From: Terriglobia bacterium | Lineage (GTDB): Bacteria; Acidobacteriota; Terriglobia; Terriglobales; Acidobacteriaceae | Reading direction: 5' to 3' | DNA: 64,000 nucleotides | Assembly: GCA_020073565.1 (NCBI GenBank) | Contig: JAIQEY010000007.1 | Coordinates: 62,001 to 126,000 of the forward strand | Position numbers and translations under genes: made by a program | Shown: positions 40,807 through 48,694 of the stretch, one piece after another | Numbering within the stretch: position 1 is the first letter of the stretch | Layout: each line of letters starts with the position of its first letter | The notes under the pieces: generated by a model | Seen by the model: only the letters and a program-made list of their open reading frames with translations | Told to the model about the DNA's origin: nothing | Database searches by the model: none

Positions 40807-41499
40807 CTAACCGATGCTCTCAAGCTTGCTCAGGATTTCGAGCGGCTCGGGCCGTTCCGTGTAGTCTTCATTCGCTGAGACGAAAAGCACGGTGCCGTCC
40901 CGATCGAGGATGTAGGTCGCGGGGATCGGTAGGGTCCAACTGTCATCGCCATTGACGAGCGGCAGGTTCACGAAAGTGCGGCGATAAAGATCCTCCTGCT
41001 CTTGCGAGGCGCGGTACACCAGTCCGAACTGACGAGCGACTTCGTTGTGGGTGTCCACCAGCAAGGGGAACGCGAGTTTGTGCTGGTCGTGCATGAAGAA
41101 GGCCTGTTTCTCGGTCTGCGGCGAGATGGCGGCCAAGGAGGCTCCGGCGGCCGTGATTTGTGCAGCCACGTAGTTCATGGCTTCCATCTGGCCAACGCAG
41201 AAAGGACACCAGCGCCCGCGGATGAACAGCAGAACCAGCCGTCCCTTCGCGAGCAGATCCGACGAGGTGACCATTTTGCCGTCGTGGTCGTGGAGCGCGA
41301 ACGGGAGAACCTTGGCCCCGGCACCGAGCGCCCGGGCAGCGAAGCCCTGCGCTTTCAGCACCGCGACGGTGCGGTCATGGATAGCCTGAACGTCCGGGGG
41401 CACGTACTTGGCAATGAGCTCCTTGCGCTCAGCAAAAATCTGCCGCAGCGGGCGAGTATCGTCGTAAGAGCCGGATTCTTGAAGGGAGCGCCATTTCAT
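40807..41499 (-). CDS. Peroxiredoxin-like (AhpC/TSA) family protein
   Basis: The protein has 230 residues. The thioredoxin-fold domain starts near residue 60 (KVLPFALHDHDGKMVTSSDL). The active-site region is LLFIRGRWCPFCVGQMEAMN, a CxxC form found in peroxiredoxin-like proteins, and later IPATYILDRDGTVLF. The first 55 residues are an extra helical part (FAERKELIAKYVPP). It probably reduces peroxides or other thiols. It lies between the decarboxylase gene and ffh, and a word-repeat hairpin separates it from ffh. Confidence 0.8.
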   Translation of the reverse strand: MKWRSLQESGSYDDTRPLRQIFAERKELIAKYVPPDVQAIHDRTVAVLKAQGFAARALGAGAKVLPFALHDHDGKMVTSSDLLAKGRLVLLFIRGRWCPFCVGQMEAMNYVAAQITAAGASLAAISPQTEKQAFFMHDQHKLAFPLLVDTHNEVARQFGLVYRASQEQEDLYRRTFVNLPLVNGDDSWTLPIPATYILDRDGTVLFVSANEDYTERPEPLEILSKLESIG

Positions 41500-41501
41500 A
41501 G

Positions 41502-41580
41502 TTGCTGGTTGCTGGTTTCTAGCTTCTGGTTCGAGGGTTTTGCATCACTAGCAACTAGAAACCAGCAACTAGTAACTCGT
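41502..41580. repeat. Word-repeat hairpin with perfect 15-bp arms
   Basis: GTTGCTGGTTTCTAG at 41510-41524 is the exact reverse complement of CTAGAAACCAGCAAC at 41557-41571. The flanks repeat TAGTTGCTGG and ACTAGCAACTAG words. It fills the gap between ffh and the peroxiredoxin-like gene. Confidence 0.75.
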
Positions 41581-41584
41581 TCCT

Positions 41585-42943
41585 CTACATTCCAGGCAAC
41601 TTCATCCCCGCTAGCCGCCTTGCGAAACTGGCTTTACCCATCTGCTTGAACATCTTTTTCATCTGAGCGTATTGGCGAAGCAGGTTGTTGACCTCCTGCA
41701 CGCTGGTGCCTGAGCCGCGGGCGATGCGTTTGCGGCGGCTGCCGTTGATCACTTCGTGGTGATCGCGTTCGTGAGCGGTCATCGAGTTGATGATGGCTTC
41801 GACGCGATTGATCTGCTTCTCGTCCACCTTGTCGGCAGCCTTCTGCATGCCGCTGAACGGGCCGATGGAGGGCAGCATTCCGATGATGCTTTGCAGCGAC
41901 CCCATCTTGCGGACCTGCCGGAGCTGATCGCGGAAGTCTTCGAGCGAGAAGCCATCGCCGGTCAGCGCTTTGGTTGCGAGTTCCTGGGCCTTCTTCTTGT
42001 CGATTTGCGACTCGGCTTTTTCGATCAGCGACATAATGTCGCCCATGCCGAGTATGCGCGAGACGATGCGGTCAGGATGGAAGGGTTCGAGCGCGTCGTA
42101 CTTTTCGCCGATACCGATGAACTTAATCGGCTGGCCGGTGACTTGCCGGATGGAGAGTGCCGCGCCGCCGCGGGCGTCGCCATCCATCTTCGTCAGGACG
42201 ACGCCGGTGAGTGTGAGCTTTTTGTGGAACTCGTCGGCTGACTTCACCGCATCCTGTCCGGTCATGGAGTCGGCGACGAACAGGATTTCCTGCGGATTGA
42301 GCAGGCGCTTGAGCGACTGCATCTCGTCCATGAGTTGCTCGTCGATATGAAGGCGGCCGGCAGTATCGACGATCAGCACGTCGCAACCGGAGTTGATGGC
42401 CTCGCGGCGCGCTTCTTTGGCGAGGCGCTCGACGGTGGCGGTGTTGGCTTCACCAACTTCGCCTTCGTAGAGGTTGGCCTTGATGGCCGCCGCAACGACT
42501 TTGAGCTGCTCACGAGCGGCAGGGCGGTAGACGTCGACGGAGACAAGCAGCGGGCGGTGTCCGCCATTCTTAAGCCAGTTGGCAAGCTTGCCCGAGGTTG
42601 TCGTTTTGCCGGAACCTTGCAGTCCGGCCATCAGCACGACGGTCGGCGGCTGCGAAGCGAACTTCAGCTTGGCGGTATCTTTGCCGAGCGTTTCGACAAG
42701 TTCGTCGCGGACGATCTTGATGACTTGCTCGCCGGGCGAAAGCGCGGTCATGACCTCCTGGCCGACGGCTTTGGTCTGGATGCGGTCGATCAGGTCTTTG
42801 ACAACTTTGAAGTTGACGTCGGCTTCCAGCAGCGCCAGACGGATCTGCTTCATCGCTTCAGCAATGTTCTCTTCCGTGAGGACGGCCTGCCCGCGGAGAG
42901 CTTTGAAGGCGCGCTGGAGTTTTTCCTGGAGATTCTCAAACAT
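41585..42943 (-). CDS. ffh: Signal recognition particle protein Ffh
   Basis: The protein has 452 residues. An N domain (MFENLQEKLQRAFKALRGQ, then ALLEADVNFKVV) is followed by the GTPase G domain with GLQGSGKTTTSGKLA, DVYRPAAREQL, DTAGRLHID and TKMDGDARGGAALS. The M domain is Met-rich with SRRKRIARGSGTSVQEVN and a tail of KMFKQMGKASF. It targets inner-membrane proteins with the SRP RNA. It usually stands directly upstream of rpsP; here about 4.8 kb of other DNA separates the two. Confidence 0.96.
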   Translation of the reverse strand: MFENLQEKLQRAFKALRGQAVLTEENIAEAMKQIRLALLEADVNFKVVKDLIDRIQTKAVGQEVMTALSPGEQVIKIVRDELVETLGKDTAKLKFASQPPTVVLMAGLQGSGKTTTSGKLANWLKNGGHRPLLVSVDVYRPAAREQLKVVAAAIKANLYEGEVGEANTATVERLAKEARREAINSGCDVLIVDTAGRLHIDEQLMDEMQSLKRLLNPQEILFVADSMTGQDAVKSADEFHKKLTLTGVVLTKMDGDARGGAALSIRQVTGQPIKFIGIGEKYDALEPFHPDRIVSRILGMGDIMSLIEKAESQIDKKKAQELATKALTGDGFSLEDFRDQLRQVRKMGSLQSIIGMLPSIGPFSGMQKAADKVDEKQINRVEAIINSMTAHERDHHEVINGSRRKRIARGSGTSVQEVNNLLRQYAQMKKMFKQMGKASFARRLAGMKLPGM

Positions 42944-42995
42944 AGGGCTAATCAGTCATTTTAGCAGCCGCGAGACAACGCGACGTGTGAATGGA

Positions 42996-43072
42996 GTGCC
43001 TTCGTGGTCGTTCGTGTCCTTCGTGGTGATCGGGTTCTTTCAACCACCAAGGACACGAAGGCACACGAAGGA
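42996..43072. repeat. CACGAAGG-word hairpin upstream of ffh
   Basis: TGCCTTCGTGG..GTGTCCTTCGTGGT on the left and ACCACCAAGGACACGAAGG on the right can form a stem of about 28 bp. It lies between ffh and the PPOX gene and belongs to the family at 15359-15435. Confidence 0.75.
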
Positions 43073-43100
43073 CGGGCGAATTCGGCTGTGACCATACTTC

Positions 43101-43766
43101 TCAGTCGACGATGCGTGTCTTGCGCGAGTACTTATGCAAGTACCCCGGCAGCTCGCGCTGGCAGCGATCGTCGGGGATCGGGCTGCCGACTTCCATCTCC
43201 ATGGGAATGACGCCCGCCCAAGTCGGGAACAAATAGTCTTCTTCGTCGTCCATCGGCGGTCCGACGCGGACTTTTGCCGAGAACTCTTCGATGGGTATCC
43301 GGAGGACCGAAGTGGCTTTCAGCTCTTTTTCGTTGGGCTGGCGGGCATCGTCCCAGCGGTGGGGAAGGATGTGCTCGCTCAGGGCGCGCAGGGCGGCGAG
43401 TTTTTCTGCGGGTTTGTTGACTAACGCGGCTGTGCCGAGAATCACCACCGAGCGATAGTTCATCGAGTGATTGAAGACCGAGCGCGCGAGCACCAGTCCA
43501 TCGAGCAGCGTAACGGTGATACAGACTGGGACGCCCTGGTCGAGGTTACGCAACATGCGGCTGGCGGCGGAGCCGTGGATGTAGAGCACGTTGCCGTCGC
43601 GGCCGTAAGAAGTGGGAATGACGTAGGGCTGGCCGTCGGCGACGAAGCCGACGTGGCAGAGGAAACCTTCGTCGAGAATCTGGTTGACGGCGTCGCGGTC
43701 GTAGACGGCACGTTGTGGTTCGCGCACAACACGAGTGCGCGGAGTTGGATTGGAGTTGCTGGACAT
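43101..43766 (-). CDS. Pyridoxamine 5'-phosphate oxidase family flavoprotein (NimA-like)
   Basis: The protein has 221 residues. The split-barrel fold is shown by FLCHVGFVADGQPYVIPTSY near residue 35, LYIHGSAASRML and VFNHSMNYRSVVILGTA. This is the NimA/PPOX class that binds FMN (some reduce nitroimidazoles). The C-terminus is longer than the basic fold, with DDEEDYLFPTWAGVIPM. No operon partner is apparent. Confidence 0.82.
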   Translation of the reverse strand: MSSNSNPTPRTRVVREPQRAVYDRDAVNQILDEGFLCHVGFVADGQPYVIPTSYGRDGNVLYIHGSAASRMLRNLDQGVPVCITVTLLDGLVLARSVFNHSMNYRSVVILGTAALVNKPAEKLAALRALSEHILPHRWDDARQPNEKELKATSVLRIPIEEFSAKVRVGPPMDDEEDYLFPTWAGVIPMEMEVGSPIPDDRCQRELPGYLHKYSRKTRIVD

Positions 43767-44015
43767 GGAACGGACTTCCTAGGCAGGCGCCAAGAATGGG
43801 TGAAAAAGAATTCTAGCAGGACAGATGGCGTATACGCATTCCACGAGAGAATCCACGAGAGAATCGGCGATGGCTGCTCGGTGCAGCGGGGAAGATAGCC
43901 GGTTCGATGGGTGTGTAACGTCTGGGCGCTGAAACGCACTATCAAATGTGCAGAGTGCGTACAGACTGGGTTCCATCGCACGCGAGGAATTCAGCCCAGC
44001 ACCGAGGAGGTTGAC

Positions 44016-44426
44016 GTGTTTGCCCGCAAGGTTGCCGCGCGCCTGAAACCGAACTCGCTTACGGAATTTAAGAATCTCATGGAGCGTGAGATCCTTCCCT
44101 GGCTGCAAATGCAAGAAGGCTTCCTGGATTTGCTCACCCTGGCTGTCCCCGATAGCCGAGAAGTCGCAACCATCACCTTCTGGAACCACAACGGGAAAGC
44201 GCAGGCTTGCAACTCGAGCGGTTGTCCGGAAGCGCTGAGGATTCTGGGAAAACTCCTGGACGGGCCTCCTCACGTTAAGACGTTCGAGGTTGTCAGCTCG
44301 ACATTTCGAAGTTTCATCGCGGGGCCATCCGAAGCCGGAACGGTCCGAGAGAGGGAAGGAATCCTCCACGCAAGCGCGCAACCGAATGACAGCATTCCCG
44401 GCGGCAATCGGTCCCTCTCGGCTTGA
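44016..44426 (+). CDS. ABM-like dimeric alpha/beta barrel protein
   Basis: The protein has 136 residues from a GTG at 44016 that has GAGGAGG directly upstream; the longer open frame lacks a ribosome binding site. FARKVAARLKPNSLTEFKNL and ILPWLQMQEGFLDLLTLAV, then ITFWNHNGKAQA, and PHVKTFEVVSSTFRSF, resemble antibiotic-biosynthesis-monooxygenase-type small barrels. Function unknown. The last 25 residues beyond the fold are low in complexity. It converges on rnr. Confidence 0.7.
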   Translation: MFARKVAARLKPNSLTEFKNLMEREILPWLQMQEGFLDLLTLAVPDSREVATITFWNHNGKAQACNSSGCPEALRILGKLLDGPPHVKTFEVVSSTFRSFIAGPSEAGTVREREGILHASAQPNDSIPGGNRSLSA

Positions 44427-44493
44427 TCGACCAGGTTTGCGCCGCCAACCTTCTCCATCATTGACAGGACGGGGTGGTCTACGTTGCAAGCCA

Positions 44494-47088
44494 TCACTTG
44501 CGCCGGCCTTTTCCCGACGGCTTGGGTTGCTCGTCGAACACAGCGAACTGGATTTTTTTTTCCACGGGATCGATGCGGTCGACTAGAACACGCACGCGAT
44601 CGCCTAGGCTGTAGGTTTTGCGCGAGCGCTGGCCGATGATCTGGCGCGTGATTTCGTGATACGTGTAGTGGTCGTCGGTTAGCGTGTTGAGCGGCACCAG
44701 GCCTTCAACGAAGAGGTCAGTGAGTTCGACGAAGAGACCGAACTTGGTGACGCTGACGATGAGTCCGTCGAAGTCTTCGCCGATTCGGGGCTCCATGAAT
44801 TTCACTTTCTTCCATTCCATCAGTTCGCGTTCGGCGTCGTCGGCCCGGCGCTCGGACTGGCTCGATTCTTCGGCGATGCTGTGGAGTTCTTCGAGCGAGA
44901 TGGGACCGCCCAGCGGTTCGACAGATTGCTGATGCGCGGCGTGATCGCGGCGCTTGGACCATGGGGAAACGTGTGGGGCGGGCATTCCTGCCCGCCCCGA
45001 GTCAGCGAGATGCTCTCCGTGGCGGGGGCGAGTCGCCCCCGCGACAGCCGGCGGGACGCCGGCGCTACGGTCGAGTGTCGGGGAACCGCCTACTGGAACT
45101 TCGCCATCTAGCTTTTCGGCTGATTCTCTCAGCACTTCTTTCAGGATGCGGTGCACGATCAGGTCGGGATAACGGCGGATCGGTGACGTGAAGTGTGTGT
45201 AGGTGGTCGCGGCCAGCGCGAAGTGGCCGAGATTCTCTTCGGAGTAGCGAGCTTGCTTCAGGGAGCGCAGCATCAGGTAGCTCAGGATCCGCTCTTCCGG
45301 CTTGCCAGCAATTTTCGCCGTGAGCTTTTGGTACATGCGGGGGGTGATGTGCACTTCTCTCGGGACTTCGATTTCGCGCACGCGTTTGCCGGTGCCGTGG
45401 GCGGCGCGGCGGTCGGTCTTCATCTGCACGCGATCGATGGGCAGCGCGCCTACCCCCAGTGAATATCCGAAGGTTGAGGCGATGACTTCGAAGTCGTACA
45501 CGCGCTTGGCGTCGGGCTTTTCATGGATGCGGTAGAGCGAGGCGATGCGCTTGTTTTCGAGATAATGCGCCACGCACTCGTTAGCCGACAGCATGAATTC
45601 CTCGATCAGACGGTGGGCGATGTTGCGCTCGGAGCGCGTGATGCTCTTCATCAGGCCGAATTCGTCGAACTCGATGACGGGCTCGGGCAGGTCGAAGTCG
45701 ATCGAGCCTCGGCGCTCGCGCTTGCGGTTCAGGATCATCGCCAGGTCGCGCATTCGCTCGAAATTCTCGGCCAGCGGGGCATAGCGTTTGCGCGTTTTTG
45801 GATCGCCTTCGAGGACGGCGTTCACGGCAGTGTAGGTCATGCGCTCGGCGGAGCGGATGACGCCTTCGTTCAATTCGTAGCCGACGATTTCGCCGTGGTG
45901 GTCGATTTCCATTGTGCAGGAGAGGACGAGGCGGTCGACTTGCGGCCGTAGGCTGCAGATGTCGGTCGAGAGCTCGAGCGGCAACATGGGGACGGCGCGG
46001 TCAGGGAAATAGACGCTGGTGCCGCGCAGACGGGCTTCCTGGTCGAGCGGCGAATCGGGCTTGACGTAGTTCGCTACGTCGGCGATGTGGACTTGCAGTT
46101 CGTAGTTGCCGTTTGCGAGTTGGCGAACGTGGACCGCGTCGTCGAAGTCGCGGGCGGTTTCGCCGTCGATAGTGACGATGGGAAGGTGGCGGTAGTCGCG
46201 GCGGTGGCGCAGTTCGCGGGCGGGGATGACCGTGTCATTCTTGATGGCCTGCGCTTCTTCGATCACCTCGGGCGGGAAGCGGTGCGGGAGGTGAAACTTG
46301 CGGATCATGATTTCGACATCGACGCCGAAATCGGTTTCTTCGCCGAGGATCTCGATGACTCGGCCGCGCGGATTTTGCGTGGCACTCGGCCAGTCGGTGA
46401 TTTCCACGTCCACGACTACGCCGTCGAGGTCCTGCCAGTTGGCATGGCGGGCGGCCTCGTCACCGATCACGCGGTTGGCTGATGCTTTCTGACGGTGGGG
46501 GCGGGGCGCCCCCACGACAGCCGCCGAGTGCGGCGGCGCTACGGTCGGGATCTCGGCGCCGGGTGGGATTACGATTTCCTGGGACACTTTTTCGTCGATG
46601 GGCTTTACGGTGTTGTGGCGGTGTCCGTAGTGGAAAATGCCGACTACGGTGGGATGCGCGCGCGAAACGGAACGGACGATACGGCCTTCGGCGCGGCCGT
46701 CGGTGCGGAAGGCCGAGATCTCCACCAGTACCCGGTCACCATGCATTGATGATCCGGTGGCGGGCGGAGGGATGAAGACATCTCCCGCGAGCCGGGCTTT
46801 CAGATTGGGGTCGAGCGTGTTGGCGTCGGGAATGACGAAGCCGAAGCCGTCGCGATGCATACTGAGGCGGCCGACCAGCATGTTAGGGCCGGACTTCGCC
46901 TGAGGGATCGCGTAACGGTCGGCATCGACCTGCAACAGTTCGCCTTTGTTTACCAGGGAGTGCAGGCGATCGGCCAGTTCGCGACGGGCGTCGCCTTTTA
47001 CGCCTAGCTCACGCAGTAACTGCTTGTGGCCCGCCGTCTTCTTGGGCTGACGGCTGATGTGGCGGAGGATGGAGGAATCAGAGAGCAT
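44494..47088 (-). CDS. rnr: Ribonuclease R, with two in-frame repeat insertions
   Basis: The protein has 864 residues from the ATG at 47088. Order: N-terminal HTH (RHISRQPKKTAGHKQLLREL), cold-shock domains (GRLSMHRDGFGFVIPD), the RNB catalytic part (IDGETARDFDDAVHV with catalytic Asp residues, DICSLRPQVDRL), then S1 (EDFDGLIVSVTKFGLFVEL) and a basic tail. It degrades structured RNA 3' to 5'. Two stretches, about residues 181-198 and 673-707, are encoded by REP-like palindromes that also occur outside genes. A longer frame to 47184 is itself repeat sequence and was excluded. Confidence 0.92.
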   Translation of the reverse strand: MLSDSSILRHISRQPKKTAGHKQLLRELGVKGDARRELADRLHSLVNKGELLQVDADRYAIPQAKSGPNMLVGRLSMHRDGFGFVIPDANTLDPNLKARLAGDVFIPPPATGSSMHGDRVLVEISAFRTDGRAEGRIVRSVSRAHPTVVGIFHYGHRHNTVKPIDEKVSQEIVIPPGAEIPTVAPPHSAAVVGAPRPHRQKASANRVIGDEAARHANWQDLDGVVVDVEITDWPSATQNPRGRVIEILGEETDFGVDVEIMIRKFHLPHRFPPEVIEEAQAIKNDTVIPARELRHRRDYRHLPIVTIDGETARDFDDAVHVRQLANGNYELQVHIADVANYVKPDSPLDQEARLRGTSVYFPDRAVPMLPLELSTDICSLRPQVDRLVLSCTMEIDHHGEIVGYELNEGVIRSAERMTYTAVNAVLEGDPKTRKRYAPLAENFERMRDLAMILNRKRERRGSIDFDLPEPVIEFDEFGLMKSITRSERNIAHRLIEEFMLSANECVAHYLENKRIASLYRIHEKPDAKRVYDFEVIASTFGYSLGVGALPIDRVQMKTDRRAAHGTGKRVREIEVPREVHITPRMYQKLTAKIAGKPEERILSYLMLRSLKQARYSEENLGHFALAATTYTHFTSPIRRYPDLIVHRILKEVLRESAEKLDGEVPVGGSPTLDRSAGVPPAVAGATRPRHGEHLADSGRAGMPAPHVSPWSKRRDHAAHQQSVEPLGGPISLEELHSIAEESSQSERRADDAERELMEWKKVKFMEPRIGEDFDGLIVSVTKFGLFVELTDLFVEGLVPLNTLTDDHYTYHEITRQIIGQRSRKTYSLGDRVRVLVDRIDPVEKKIQFAVFDEQPKPSGKGRRK
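44969..45070 (-). repeat. REP-like repeats inserted in frame in rnr (C-terminal region)
   Basis: Two adjacent palindromes: GGGGCGGGCATTCCTGCCCGCCCC at about 44974-44997, and a longer unit with GGCGGGGGCGAGTCGCCCCCGC followed by AGCCGGCGGGACGCCGGCGCT (about 45020-45066). In frame they encode AGVPPAVAGATRP and GRAGMPAPH. These add to an insertion of about 60 residues between the RNB region and the S1 domain. Confidence 0.78.
46494..46546 (-). repeat. REP-like repeat inserted in frame in rnr (N-terminal region)
   Basis: GGTGGGGGCGGGGCGCCCCCAC is followed by AGCCGCCGAGTGCGGCGGCGCT, i.e. two palindromes in the same order and spacing as the unit at 45020-45066. It encodes APPHSAAVVGAPRP between the second cold-shock domain and the RNB region. 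Confidence 0.72.
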
Positions 47089-47090
47089 GA

Positions 47091-47174
47091 ACGTGTGGCG
47101 CGGGCATTCTTGCCCGCCTGTCGGCAGCATTCGCACTGCATGCAGGCGCGGACAAGAGTGTCCGCGCCACACGC
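47091..47174. repeat. REP-like palindrome pair in the rnr leader
   Basis: GTGTGGCGCGGGCATTCTTGCCCGCC on the left and GGCGCGGACAAGAGTGTCCGCGCCACAC on the right; the outer GTGTGGCGCGG/CCGCGCCACAC words are inverted copies. It starts 3 bp upstream of the rnr start codon, so there is no room for a normal ribosome binding site. Confidence 0.7.
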
Positions 47175-47196
47175 ATTTCGCCAAGCCCTGACACTC

Positions 47197-47730
47197 TCAT
47201 TTCAAGTACTTGTCTTCCAGAATCCTGCGATGATGCAGTTCGTGTCCGGCAATGATGTAGGCCAGGGCGCGCACCGTGACCTCGTTCTTGTTCGCTACGC
47301 CGAGGCGGGTCCAGGCAGCCTCGTCTAAATTGCGAAACAGCGCGAGGGTGGCGCGGCGCACGGCGATGTAGTCTTCAATCAGGTCAGCCAGCGGACGCCT
47401 TGCGAATGGGCAGTTGCGGACGTAGTCGTCCTGCTCGAAGCCTTCGATGGGAGTGGCGTCACCGCGCGCGATGCGCAGGGCGCGGTAGGCCATGATGCGC
47501 TCGGTATCATTCACGTGGCCGAGAACTTCTTTCAGGCTCCACTTGTCGGGCGCGTAGCGGAGATCCCCGTCGGACTCGGTACGTCCAGAGAGCAGCAAAA
47601 CCGTCTGGCGGCGCTGCTCGTCGAGCGTGGCAAGAATGTCGTTGCCTGAAACCAGGGAAATGTAGCGGTCGTAGTAGGGAGCGTATTCGCTCGCCTGAGG
47701 GCGGAAGGAGGTCGTTGCGGTCGTACTCAT
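47197..47730 (-). CDS. DinB family protein
   Basis: The protein has 177 residues from the ATG at 47730 with GAGG upstream. It is helical. Candidate metal ligands are HVNDTERIMAYRALRIARGD (first His) and the C-terminal IIAGHELHHRRILEDKYLK (H-x2-HH). KWSLKEVLGHVNDTE is a typical DinB_2 motif. Members include bacillithiol and mycothiol transferases and putative damage-inducible hydrolases; this one's substrate is unknown. Confidence 0.82.
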   Translation of the reverse strand: MSTTATTSFRPQASEYAPYYDRYISLVSGNDILATLDEQRRQTVLLLSGRTESDGDLRYAPDKWSLKEVLGHVNDTERIMAYRALRIARGDATPIEGFEQDDYVRNCPFARRPLADLIEDYIAVRRATLALFRNLDEAAWTRLGVANKNEVTVRALAYIIAGHELHHRRILEDKYLK

Positions 47731-48008
47731 GAATTCCTCGTCAGGGATTGCAATCCGTTTACCGGAGCCGCACGGCTCCATACTATCGCGAGACAAGAAT
47801 TACCGCAGGCCAGGCAGGACCTACACGATGCTGGGAGCGCGAGACCGCGGCAGGTTGGGGAGGCGCGTGGGCCGGCGGAACCACGAAAAACCCTAGCAAA
47901 ATATGGATTTCCACAGCCTGTAGCGTTTGGTCGAGGAGTACAATTTAGTCTGGCCACCGAAGTGCGGCGGTGGTGCTGAATCCCTTATAAGGAAAGGATT
48001 TCGACACA

Positions 48009-48536
48009 ATGTGGAAGCCCACGAATCAACCTGCGACACCTAGCCGGCCAGCTGAGCCGGAGCGCCCCAGCACGGCGGCTCCGACCGCGGCACCCTCGCT
48101 GAGCGAACCTGCTGCCTCGCGCCCGGTTGCTACTACTACCACTACTTCGGACCAAGCCACGATCGGCAAGTCGCTGGTGATCAAGGGAGAAGTAACAGGT
48201 TCTGAGTCTTTATATATTGACGGCCGGGTGGAAGGATCGATCAACCTCTCCGGCAATCGCGTAACGGTAGGCCGGAACGGCGTGGTTGCGGCCAACATCA
48301 ATGCACGGGAAATCGTAGTTCTTGGCAAAGTGCGCGGGAATCTTACGGCCAGCGATCGCGTGGATATCCGCAGCGACGGCTCGCTCACCGGGGATGTCGT
48401 GGCCGCACGCATCTCGATCGAAGACGGCGCCTTCTTCAAGGGCGGCATCGATATCCGCAAGGCTGGGGCGAAGCCGGAGGAAGTGAAGACGGCGGCCTCG
48501 ATCACTCCGGAACCGGCGATTGCCGCCAGGGCGTAG
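48009..48536 (+). CDS. Bactofilin (polymer-forming cytoskeletal protein)
   Basis: The protein has 175 residues. The N-terminal 50 residues are disordered (Pro/Ala/Thr). A right-handed beta-helix core of repeating short strands follows: IGKSLVIKGEVTGSESLYID, GRVEGSINLSGNRVTVGRNG, REIVVLGKVRGNLTASDRVD and DGSLTGDVVAARISIEDGAF. A short tail ends in PAIAARA. Bactofilins polymerise at membranes and organise cell-wall synthesis or polarity. AAGGAAAGG precedes the ATG. It is convergent with murJ, a cell-wall gene. Confidence 0.9.
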   Translation: MWKPTNQPATPSRPAEPERPSTAAPTAAPSLSEPAASRPVATTTTTSDQATIGKSLVIKGEVTGSESLYIDGRVEGSINLSGNRVTVGRNGVVAANINAREIVVLGKVRGNLTASDRVDIRSDGSLTGDVVAARISIEDGAFFKGGIDIRKAGAKPEEVKTAASITPEPAIAARA

Positions 48537-48641
48537 AGCCGGCGCTAGGCTTTGGGCTCTCGGCATTGGGACAGAGGCTCTTCGTGTGGGGGTGCCTTTT
48601 TCTTTTTGTCTCGCTTTGGTTTCGCAGTGACGACAAAGTCT

Positions 48642-48672
48642 TAACCACAGAGTACACAGAGGATCACAGAGG
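48642..48672. repeat. AACCACAGAG-word repeat
   Basis: AACCACAGAGTACACAGAGGATCACAGAGG is made of three ACAGAG words. A variant lies at 51477-51518. It sits between the convergent bactofilin and murJ genes. Confidence 0.6.
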
Positions 48673-48694
48673 CCTAAAGCCTAGCGCCCAAGCC

